NCBI GenBank assembly: GCA_913043155.1
Contig: CAJWLY010000002.1
Span: forward strand, 1-27,222
Reading direction: 5' to 3'
DNA from: an uncultured Nitrospinaceae bacterium
GTDB taxonomy: Bacteria; Nitrospinota; Nitrospinia; Nitrospinales; VA-1
Length of the DNA: 27,222 bases
Shown: piece by piece, positions 14,121 to 21,907 of the stretch
Numbering within the stretch: the first letter of the stretch is position 1
Layout: every line of letters starts with the position of its first letter
Position numbers and translations under genes: made by a program
The notes under the pieces: model-generated
Told to the model about the DNA's origin: nothing
Database searches by the model: none
The model's input: the letters and a program-made list of their open reading frames with translations, nothing else

Positions 14121-16171
14121 TCCGACGCTTGGGTGAACGAATTATATTCATATTCTATACTTTGACTCTTCTCGGCCTGCTGGGTGGAGCCGGGATTTAT
14201 TTTGTCTTCAGCCGGGATCTGCCCCAACTTCCAGATAGTCTGGAAAATATCAACCTCAGCCTGCCCACGGAAATTTATTCTGCCGATGGGGAAAGGATCA
14301 AGGTTCGCGGACAAAGGTATCCAGTTTCCTTGGAGGACATCTCACCGAATTTCCTCAAGGCGATTATGGCGGTAGAAGATTCCAATTTTTATGAGCATAG
14401 CGGACTTGATCACCTTGCTTTGGTTCGTGCCTTGTATACGAACGTTAGCCAGCGCCAGATACGGCAGGGGGGGAGTACTATCACCCAGCAACTCTCCAAA
14501 AATCTGTTTTTTTCTTTTGAACGAAACTGGGTGCGGAAGATCAAAGAATTACTGGTCGCACTTCAGTTGGAGGCTACATTTTCAAAGGAACAGATCCTCG
14601 AGGCTTACTGTAATCAGATCTATTTTGGAAGCGGGGCCTATGGCATCGAAGAGGCGGCTCAAGTTTATTTTCACAAGCGGGCCAAGAAGCTGACCCTTCT
14701 CCAGGCAGCACTTCTGGCCGGACTCCCCAACTCGCCCAACAATGCCAACCCGTTTAATAATTATGAGCGTTCCACGCGCCGAGCTGAATATGTGTTGGAG
14801 AGGATGGTAAAGGAACAGTTCCTTTCCCAAGAGAAGAAGGAAGAGGCTCTCGACTCGCTTCTCGAATTGGCCTCGCCGAAGGAAAATGATGACCCCAACC
14901 TCTACTTCGTTAACTTTGTCATCGACCGCCTTGAGCAGAATTATGGAAAAGAGTTCGTTCGTTTTGGCGGGATTAAAGTGTTTACCACGCTGGATACTCG
15001 ACTCCAAAGATCTGCGCAGAAGGCTGCCCGGTCGCACCTGAAAACGTTGGAAAGGAAGATAAAACCCCGCAACGTAAATATTCCACTACAGGCCGCGTTG
15101 GTGGCTATTGAAAATCAGAGTGGCGCGGTGCGTGTTATGCTTGGCGGAGGCAGTTATTCTCACAGCCAGTTCAACCGTGCGATTTCTGATAACCGTCCTT
15201 CAGGCTCCTCGTTCAAACCGTTCGTATACCTGACCGCCATGGAAAAACTCGGGTATACCCCGGCGACGACTCTTCGTGACGAACCCATCTTGGTTGATAT
15301 CCCCGGCACCGAACCTTGGGAGCCGAAAAACTTCAGCGATGAATATGCCGGAGATATCATTCTGAAGAAAGCAATGATGCGCTCGGCTAACTCCGTTTCC
15401 GTCAAACTGATCCAGGAAGTGACCCCAAGAAGGGTGATTAAAACGGCCCGGTTGTTCGGCATCACTAGCCAACTGGGCAACCATCTTTCTCTGGCGCTTG
15501 GAACCTCCGGGGTATCTCCGCTAGAACTGGCTTCGGCATATAGCATGATTGCCAATCTCGGGGTTTACAACAAACCTTATTTTATTCAACGTATTGAGGA
15601 CTTCGAGGGCAATCCTATCTACGAAAACTTCTATCACGGTATACAACGTTTTCCCCAGAAATCCATATATCCCCTGTTGGATATGATGCGGGGAGTGGTG
15701 GACGGTGGAACTGGAAACATCGTCCGGCGCATGGGATTCAAACATCCAGCGGCGGGGAAAACCGGTACCACCAACAATTCCAAGGATGCCTGGTTCAACG
15801 GATTTACCAAGGATTTTTCCGTCTCGGTCTGGGTGGGGTATGATGACAACGAACCGATGATTGTCCGCTCTGGCCGCGGTTTAACTGGAGGAGGGGCTGC
15901 AGCGCCGATCTGGGTTCTTTTTATGAAAAAAGTCCTGCAGGGAAAAAACAGAGTTAAGTTTCCAGTTCCCGAAGGAATCAAATTTGAAAAAGTGGATGCC
16001 CGATCAGGAACCCTTCCCGACGAGCAATCGGTGGAAACAATGAACGTTGCGTTAAAAGAAGAGGTGATCATTCCGCCACGTGTGCTGGAATTGGAGAAAA
16101 CCCAACTTGGGCAGGCCTCTGTAAACTCTACAACAACTTCTGAATTGGTCGATGTCGTATCAAACCCTTAA
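14117..16171 (+). CDS. Penicillin-binding protein 1A-family bifunctional peptidoglycan synthase
   Basis: Class A PBP that polymerises lipid II (glycosyltransferase) and cross-links stem peptides (transpeptidase) on the outer face of the inner membrane. The 684-residue product has a TM helix at about 9-31. The GT51 domain follows, with catalytic E87 in VEDSNFYEH, QGGSTITQQLSKN near 117-129 and NQIYFGSGAYG. In the transpeptidase domain are S364-S-F-K367 (SxxK, acyl-serine S364), S423-A-N425 (SxN) and K548-TGTT. All three active-site boxes are intact. The inter-domain OB insert seen in longer PBP1A proteins is short or missing here. The start is TTG 14117 with GGAG 7 nt upstream, overlapping the unknown membrane gene. 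The 3' end overlaps the SPOR gene by 20 nt. Confidence 0.96.
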   Translation: MIRRLGERIIFIFYTLTLLGLLGGAGIYFVFSRDLPQLPDSLENINLSLPTEIYSADGERIKVRGQRYPVSLEDISPNFLKAIMAVEDSNFYEHSGLDHLALVRALYTNVSQRQIRQGGSTITQQLSKNLFFSFERNWVRKIKELLVALQLEATFSKEQILEAYCNQIYFGSGAYGIEEAAQVYFHKRAKKLTLLQAALLAGLPNSPNNANPFNNYERSTRRAEYVLERMVKEQFLSQEKKEEALDSLLELASPKENDDPNLYFVNFVIDRLEQNYGKEFVRFGGIKVFTTLDTRLQRSAQKAARSHLKTLERKIKPRNVNIPLQAALVAIENQSGAVRVMLGGGSYSHSQFNRAISDNRPSGSSFKPFVYLTAMEKLGYTPATTLRDEPILVDIPGTEPWEPKNFSDEYAGDIILKKAMMRSANSVSVKLIQEVTPRRVIKTARLFGITSQLGNHLSLALGTSGVSPLELASAYSMIANLGVYNKPYFIQRIEDFEGNPIYENFYHGIQRFPQKSIYPLLDMMRGVVDGGTGNIVRRMGFKHPAAGKTGTTNNSKDAWFNGFTKDFSVSVWVGYDDNEPMIVRSGRGLTGGGAAAPIWVLFMKKVLQGKNRVKFPVPEGIKFEKVDARSGTLPDEQSVETMNVALKEEVIIPPRVLELEKTQLGQASVNSTTTSELVDVVSNP

Positions 16172-17687
16172 ATACGTTTTTATTCGGGCCGGGCTTTCCT
16201 TTTTGCTTATGCTCACGTTCGGGTTTTTTACGCTCTATTTCATTCATGAAGTGGCTCTCCCCAGAGCGGTTTTTGACGATTCGCTTATCCAATGGCTCCT
16301 TCTTTTTGTCTGTCTGTTCTTTGGGTTCTTTGCTTATGGGTTGATCGGCGATCAGCGTTTTCATAACGCCATGCACGAACTCAAGGATATTTCTTGTGAT
16401 TCAGACTCGTCGGAGATTGTTGATAAATTTCAATCGGTTCTCGATCTTACCTACTCATCATATTTCTTACCAGGTCAGGCCCAGCGTTTGCGCAATAAGG
16501 TTGTTGTGCAGTTTGCTGATTACCTTTTGTTTTCTGGATGTGACGATCAGCAGGCGCAAAAGATTTATTTGAAGGCGTTCTTGCTTGATCCCAAGGATTC
16601 CCCCTATCGCGCGTCCCTGCTTTCCATGTTGAGCAAGGGAGGGGATCTAACGGCCCAGGAAATCGATTTATTACTGGTGATCCTCACGGCAGAAGAATTT
16701 TGTGATGATGTCATTTCGTGTCATCTCGCCTCGTTGTTCCTGCGGAAACGATTGTTCACCCAGAAGACTGAGCCGGTTTATCTCGCCGCGCTTGAAAATA
16801 ACAGTGATGATTCTGAAGAAATCTTAAGTTTTGTTCTTCCCCGGTTGCTGAAAAGTAAAAGGGCCGATAAATCTGCTCTTTGGTTTTATCTCAATGCCCT
16901 GTCGCGGAAGTTGCAAGGAACAAGGCAGGCCCGAGAAATCGTCGCCCGGGCTTTTTGTGAAGGACACTGGAAAGGAGTTGATCCTCTCCTCCATAGCAAC
17001 TGCGAGGAGGTGTTTTCTCAACTCGACTTGGAACAGCGAACCGAATTAATGCGGGAGGTGGAGGAGTCACGGTTCTCCGGGAAAATCGAGAAAATCCTTT
17101 TTTTTGCCCGGGACGACCTGCGCCAATTGGAGCGTGTTAAAGAGCGTCTGGGAATTTCCAAATCTTTTCCGGGTTATTTTCGCGAAGTTTTTTGGGACAT
17201 GCCCGGTCTGCTTAAAAAAATGGTAAAAGCCCCTGTCCTTAAGACTATGGACGGATTTATTGCATTCGAACGGCTGGATTTGCGGACCCGTTTAATTGCT
17301 CTCCTTGCGGTAGTTGTTCTACTGGTTACTGGACTGAGCTACAGGGAGTGGCATGTTCAGCGCAAAGAAGCTGCTCGCCTAGAGAGGGAGGTGCAGGGTG
17401 ATCGGGTTGGGCAAGTTGCCCGTGGAAAGACCGAACCTCGAATCCACACTCTCCAGGTGGCTGCGTTTCCGTCATCCAAACAGGCGGGTCGCGTGGTCCA
17501 ATCGATTAGGAAAAAAGGCGTTCGGGGAATTTACTTAGTGAAGACGAAACGTAAAGCAGGGGGAAACTGGTACAAGATTCGCGTCGGGCGGTTTGACTCC
17601 AAGGAAGAAGCGCGCCAGTTTGCTAACCAGTTGGTCGACCAAAAAACGATTAAAAATTATTTTATTATTCCCCTGCCAGTTAATTGA
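16152..17687 (+). CDS. Three-TM protein with C-terminal SPOR domain
   Basis: A 511-residue membrane protein. Two N-terminal hydrophobic helices (about 10-32 and 45-65) are followed by about 310 residues of helical, repeat-like sequence. A third TM lies at about 380-397 (RLIALLAVVVLLVTGLSY), then a charged linker and a SPOR domain at about 432-511 (HTLQVAAFPSSKQAGRVVQS to NYFIIPLPVN). SPOR domains bind septal glycans stripped of peptides. With N-terminus inside, the large middle region would be cytoplasmic and SPOR periplasmic, so the protein could connect cytoplasmic events with the wall. The ATG lies inside the PBP1A 3' end (20-nt overlap), so the three genes 13212-17687 form one operon. No known division gene (FtsN, DamX, DedD) has this layout that I recognise. 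Family for the middle part unknown. Confidence 0.88.
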   Translation: MSYQTLKYVFIRAGLSFLLMLTFGFFTLYFIHEVALPRAVFDDSLIQWLLLFVCLFFGFFAYGLIGDQRFHNAMHELKDISCDSDSSEIVDKFQSVLDLTYSSYFLPGQAQRLRNKVVVQFADYLLFSGCDDQQAQKIYLKAFLLDPKDSPYRASLLSMLSKGGDLTAQEIDLLLVILTAEEFCDDVISCHLASLFLRKRLFTQKTEPVYLAALENNSDDSEEILSFVLPRLLKSKRADKSALWFYLNALSRKLQGTRQAREIVARAFCEGHWKGVDPLLHSNCEEVFSQLDLEQRTELMREVEESRFSGKIEKILFFARDDLRQLERVKERLGISKSFPGYFREVFWDMPGLLKKMVKAPVLKTMDGFIAFERLDLRTRLIALLAVVVLLVTGLSYREWHVQRKEAARLEREVQGDRVGQVARGKTEPRIHTLQVAAFPSSKQAGRVVQSIRKKGVRGIYLVKTKRKAGGNWYKIRVGRFDSKEEARQFANQLVDQKTIKNYFIIPLPVN

Positions 17688-17818
17688 TACGAAAAATTTA
17701 TGGGAGGGGCGAAGGACCCGATTTCTGATCCAACAAGCTGACGCGCGTGTTTAAAAGTTTATAGCACGTTGGGTTTGACGAGAGTGGTAGATTTCTGAAT
17801 AACGAATTCAAGTGATTC

Positions 17819-19129
17819 ATGGACGATATTACCTTCAACGACGACAACGCTAAATCTTTTGTTTCCGATAAGGAGATTGCCGCCCTGCAACCGGAGATTG
17901 ATCGCTTGCACGTAGATCTCGAACAAGGTCAGGGGGCTGGTAGTGATTGTTTGGGTTGGCTTCACTTACCATCCGAAACGCCGGCGACGACGATGGATGC
18001 TATTGAATCCACAAGACGTAAAGTCAGCGGCCAATGCAATGCTTTTGTCTGCATTGGTATCGGTGGATCTTTCCTAGGCGCACGTGCAGGCATCTCATTT
18101 TTAAGTTCTGCCTTTGGAAACTCGAGAGGGCCAGAAATTTTTTACGCCGGACAAAACTTAGATTCCGATTATCACTCTGATCTTCTGGAGCGCTTGGTGG
18201 AGAGGGATGTCTGTATTAATGTCATCTCCAAGTCTGGTACGAGCACTGAACCAAGCATCGCCTTCCGCCTGCTCCGGGACTTCATGATCAAGAAATACGG
18301 AAAGGAGGGATCCAGAGAACGGATCGTGGTGACCACCGACGCAAAAGATGGTCCATTGAAACGCTTGGCCGACGAGGAGGGTTACTTATCTCTAGTGATA
18401 CCAGACAACGTGGGTGGACGCTACTCGGTGCTGACGCCGGTCGGACTTTTCCCCATGGCTGTTGCGGGGATTGATATTCGTGCCGTCATGGAAGGTGCCC
18501 TGAAAGCGGAGAAGGCGCTCTCCGATTCCGCTGATCTGTCGAAAAACTCGGCCTACCGCTATGCGGCCAACCGTCACTTGCTTTTCCGGAAAGGAAAAAC
18601 AATCGAACTCTTCGCCGCATTTCAGCCATCCTTAGAACATATTTCCGAATGGTGGAAGCAACTCGCAGGCGAAAGCGGGGGCAAAGAGGGGGGTGGTATT
18701 TTCCCCGCCTCGGTTCAGTATACAGCGGACCTGCATTCCCTAGGCCAGTGGGTTCAGGAGGGAAACCGTATTCTTTTCGAAACCTTTCTTTGGGTGGAAA
18801 ATCCGACGCGGCGCCTTAAAATCCCAGAAGGCGCAGGTGGTGAGGATGGGGTGGGCTATCTTGCGGGGAAAACGCTGGATTTTGTGAGTGAGAAAGCGTA
18901 CAAAGGAGCGGTGGCGGCCCATCTCGAAGGAGAGGTGCCCAGTCTAGCTGTCACCCTCAAGGAACGCTCTGCCCAGAGCCTTGGCCAACTGTTCTATTTC
19001 TTTGAACGCGCCGTTGCGATGGCGGGGTACCTGTCTAAGGTCAATCCCTTCGATCAGCCCGGAGTGGAGTCCTATAAACGAAATATGTTTACTTTATTGA
19101 AGAAACCCGGATATGAGAAAGACGAATAA
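17819..19129 (+). CDS. pgi: Glucose-6-phosphate isomerase
   Basis: Interconverts glucose-6-phosphate and fructose-6-phosphate in glycolysis and gluconeogenesis and supplies sugar phosphates for wall and polysaccharide precursors. The 436-residue length is the short bacterial type rather than the roughly 550-residue E. coli type. Motifs: phosphate-binding IGIGGSFLGARAG, VISKSGTSTEPS, NVGGRYSVLTPVG. Catalytic candidates are E285 (QLAGES), H306 (TADLHSLGQ) and K420 (SYKRNMF), all in expected places. No Shine-Dalgarno precedes the ATG. A weak promoter-like TTGACG is at 17775-17780. The last 17 nt overlap the downstream transaldolase, so they are probably co-translated. No sign of fusion or truncation. 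Confidence 0.96.
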   Translation: MDDITFNDDNAKSFVSDKEIAALQPEIDRLHVDLEQGQGAGSDCLGWLHLPSETPATTMDAIESTRRKVSGQCNAFVCIGIGGSFLGARAGISFLSSAFGNSRGPEIFYAGQNLDSDYHSDLLERLVERDVCINVISKSGTSTEPSIAFRLLRDFMIKKYGKEGSRERIVVTTDAKDGPLKRLADEEGYLSLVIPDNVGGRYSVLTPVGLFPMAVAGIDIRAVMEGALKAEKALSDSADLSKNSAYRYAANRHLLFRKGKTIELFAAFQPSLEHISEWWKQLAGESGGKEGGGIFPASVQYTADLHSLGQWVQEGNRILFETFLWVENPTRRLKIPEGAGGEDGVGYLAGKTLDFVSEKAYKGAVAAHLEGEVPSLAVTLKERSAQSLGQLFYFFERAVAMAGYLSKVNPFDQPGVESYKRNMFTLLKKPGYEKDE

Positions 19130-20369
19130 TATGACAGCTGCGTCCCGGAAACTCGATGATGTTATTCATGAGATCGCCTTTATGGAACTCGGAGATGAGT
19201 GCCCAGTTTTCGATTCCGATCCCACTATGGCTCGGCTCAAGGAAACCGGGACGGAATTGTGGATCGATACAGGTGATATGGAAAGGGCGCGGTCCATCTG
19301 GAAATCGGAGCTGACCGCACTCACAACCAATAATACTCTGGCTAACCAAGTTGTCCAAACCGGGGTGATGGACGAGGTGATCGGCGAGACTGTGTCTCGT
19401 TTGAAAGAGGTCGCTCCTGGCCTTTCCCAAGAGGAGCGAGTTACCGAAATTGGGTTCGTCATTAATTGTCGCATTGCCCTGCGCTTGGTGCGTGCATTTA
19501 AGATACGGGTGAGCGTGGAACTTCATCCGTCCATGTCGCGGGATATCGAACGCACCATTAATTATGCTTGGCGTTATTACCGCGTGTGTCCCGAATATTT
19601 CACCATCAAGATTCCTCTGACGCCGGAAGGTTATTTAGCGGTTCGAACGCTTCGAAAAGAGGGAATGCCCATCAACTTCACCCTTGGGTTCTCGGCACGT
19701 CAGAACTATCTTGCCGCAAGGTTGTCAAACCCAGATTATCTTAACGTCTTTTTAGGCAGGCTCAACCAGGTGGCCAGCGAAAACTCAGTGGGAAATGGTG
19801 AATTGGTTGGCGAGAAGGTTGCATTGGCGACGCAGGAGGCCCTCCTAGACATTCGCAAGCATTATCCCGAGGTCACCAGCAAACTCATCGGGGCTAGTAT
19901 TCGAAATGGGGCCCAAGTGAAATTTCTGGCAGGACTTGACGTTCTTACCATCCCCCCGGCGGCCATGGAGCAGTTTCTGAGTTCCGAAAATTCCGGATTC
20001 ATTGGAAGCAATATTGGGAAAGAGATTCAGCCGGGAATCGATTCGAACCATTCTATGGCCTCTCGGTTTCCAAAACTCTGGGAGGTTCCTGAATCGTTTC
20101 GACAGTTTGTTGACGATCTCCTAGCGGAGGGGAACCTGGCCTGCATGACGGGTGAAGAGCTGGAGGCCTTCTGCCGTAAACAAAGTATAGATTTGTTCCA
20201 TTCTTTTTCTGCGGACAACTTGAAAAAAATAATCGACCAAGGCAAAATACCCCTCTTGAAAGACTGGCCAGAAAAAATTGCACTTGATGACCTCATGACG
20301 CAGTCCGCTTTGCAATCCTTTTCCAAAGACCAGGGAGCGCTGGACGATCGAATCCGGTCCTTTCTGTAA
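19113..20369 (+). CDS. tal: Transaldolase-family protein with C-terminal extension
   Basis: Expected to transfer a dihydroxyacetone unit between sugar phosphates in the non-oxidative pentose phosphate pathway. The 418 residues exceed the usual 220-320 of bacterial transaldolases. Signatures: LWIDTGDMERA, VSVELHPSMS (conserved Glu), Schiff-base K166 in FTIKIPLTPEG, INFTLGFSARQ, and LIGASIRNGAQVKFLAGLD with LTIPP. Departures: TTNNT where TTNP(S/T) is usual, and NVFLGR where S-P-F-V-G-R is usual. After the barrel come about 115 extra residues, helical with no recognised domain. ATG 19113 overlaps pgi by 17 nt; an in-frame ATG at 19131, directly behind the pgi stop, is an alternative start. Adjacency to pgi recalls fused transaldolase/isomerase enzymes. 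Confidence 0.87.
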   Translation: MRKTNNMTAASRKLDDVIHEIAFMELGDECPVFDSDPTMARLKETGTELWIDTGDMERARSIWKSELTALTTNNTLANQVVQTGVMDEVIGETVSRLKEVAPGLSQEERVTEIGFVINCRIALRLVRAFKIRVSVELHPSMSRDIERTINYAWRYYRVCPEYFTIKIPLTPEGYLAVRTLRKEGMPINFTLGFSARQNYLAARLSNPDYLNVFLGRLNQVASENSVGNGELVGEKVALATQEALLDIRKHYPEVTSKLIGASIRNGAQVKFLAGLDVLTIPPAAMEQFLSSENSGFIGSNIGKEIQPGIDSNHSMASRFPKLWEVPESFRQFVDDLLAEGNLACMTGEELEAFCRKQSIDLFHSFSADNLKKIIDQGKIPLLKDWPEKIALDDLMTQSALQSFSKDQGALDDRIRSFL

Positions 20370-20523
20370 ATCGAAATGCTCACCGGTTGTACTTGGGGGT
20401 CTAGAAGATTGAGTGATGCTTGCGAATGATATAGGGGGTTCACTTGTTCGGTTTTGAACTGTTGTTTTGTGAGCCCGAGAAAAACAAAATAGAATCGTTA
20501 AACTGTAGAACAGGCATACTGAA

Positions 20524-21726
20524 ATGAAAGTAAAAAAAATTGTATTGGCATATTCTGGAGGACTGGACACCTCGGTAATTATTAAATGGCTCAAGGAAAA
20601 ATATGATGCCGAAATCGTGGCCTTTGCAGCTGATGTTGGGCAGGGACAAGAACTGGACCCTGTTCGCGAAAAAGCCATTGCAACCGGCGCGAGTGAAGTC
20701 TATATCGAGGACTTGAAGGAGGAATTTGTTCGTGATTTCGTATTTCCTATGCTTCGCTGCAACGCCTTTTATGAGTGCAACTACCTTTTAGGCACCGCGA
20801 TTGCTCGGCCGCTGATAGCTAAAGAACAGATTCGGATTGCAGAATGTTGTGGTGCAGATGGGGTTTCCCATGGTGCTACCGGAAAGGGAAATGACCAGGT
20901 TCGGTTTGAGTTGGCGTATCTGGATTTGAACCCGGATATCAAAATCATCGCACCGTGGAGGGAATGGGATCTCAACTCGCGCAGCGTGCTCATCGATTAT
21001 GCGCGGGAGCACGGGATTCCAATCCCCGTGACCAAAGATAAGGCTTACAGTATGGACCGCAACCTGCTCCACATCAGTTATGAGGGCGGCATACTTGAGG
21101 ATCCTTGGGTCGCTCCGGAAGAGGATATGTTTCTTTTGACTGTGTCGCCTGAAAATGCTCCCGACAAGGCAACCACGATTGAGGTCGAGTATGAATCCGG
21201 TAATCCTGTTGCTGTGAATGGAGAACGGATGAGCCCGGCTACCTTGCTTACGAAGCTCAACGAATACGGAGGGCAGAACGGTATTGGTCGGATTGACGTG
21301 GTAGAAAACCGTTTTGTTGGCATGAAATCACGCGGTGTTTACGAAACTCCCGGTGGTACCATTCTTCACATCGCTCACCGTGCTGTGGAGTCTGTTACCA
21401 TGGACCGGGAAGTAATGTTCCTGCGCGATTCACTAATTCCTTCCTATGCCCGCATGATCTACAATGGATTCTGGTTTTCTCCAGAGCGGGCCCTGCTTCA
21501 GAAGACCATCGACGAATCGCAGAAGACCGTCAGTGGAACCGCACGTCTTAAACTTTATAAGGGCAACTGTGTGGTGACCGGACGCAAGGCGGATCGATCC
21601 CTTTATGATCAGAATGTCGTTACGTTCGAAGAAGGGGACGGATACCAGCAGAATGATGCTGACGGATTCATTCGTCTCAACGCGCTCCGCCTGAAGATGT
21701 ATTCCAAGACGTTTGGAAATAAATAA
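20524..21726 (+). CDS. argG: Argininosuccinate synthase
   Basis: Joins citrulline and aspartate with ATP cleavage to AMP and PPi, the penultimate step of arginine synthesis. It is a 400-residue cytoplasmic tetrameric enzyme, full length. Motifs: pyrophosphate loop AYSGGLDTSVIIKWL at the N-terminus, YLLGTAIARPLIAKEQ, the aspartate/citrulline loop DGVSHGATGKGNDQVRFEL, YEGGILEDPW, and FVGMKSRGVYETPGGTIL. All family landmarks are in order. The ATG is preceded by a 154-nt gap and only a weak purine stretch. No arg operator can be assigned with confidence. argH is not in the window, so the gene stands alone here. Downstream lies an A/T stem AAAATC-ACA-GATTTT without a T-run. Confidence 0.98.
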   Translation: MKVKKIVLAYSGGLDTSVIIKWLKEKYDAEIVAFAADVGQGQELDPVREKAIATGASEVYIEDLKEEFVRDFVFPMLRCNAFYECNYLLGTAIARPLIAKEQIRIAECCGADGVSHGATGKGNDQVRFELAYLDLNPDIKIIAPWREWDLNSRSVLIDYAREHGIPIPVTKDKAYSMDRNLLHISYEGGILEDPWVAPEEDMFLLTVSPENAPDKATTIEVEYESGNPVAVNGERMSPATLLTKLNEYGGQNGIGRIDVVENRFVGMKSRGVYETPGGTILHIAHRAVESVTMDREVMFLRDSLIPSYARMIYNGFWFSPERALLQKTIDESQKTVSGTARLKLYKGNCVVTGRKADRSLYDQNVVTFEEGDGYQQNDADGFIRLNALRLKMYSKTFGNK

Positions 21727-21907
21727 GCATAAAATCACAGATTTTCAGTAGGGGCAGAAGGGGTAACTTGGGAAACTATCGATTTGACAGGGAAGGAAAT
21801 GAATCTACACGTTATTGAAAATTACGGAAAAGTTAGATAAAAGATAGCTAACCTGCCAGCCTGAGTTTCTGGGTCTATGAGGTGTCGATTGCAGAAACAT
21901 AATATTG

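Noticed and set aside
21730..21745. AAAATC-ACA-GATTTT hairpin after argG as terminator
   Set aside because: A/T-only weak stem with a 3-nt loop and no following T-run.
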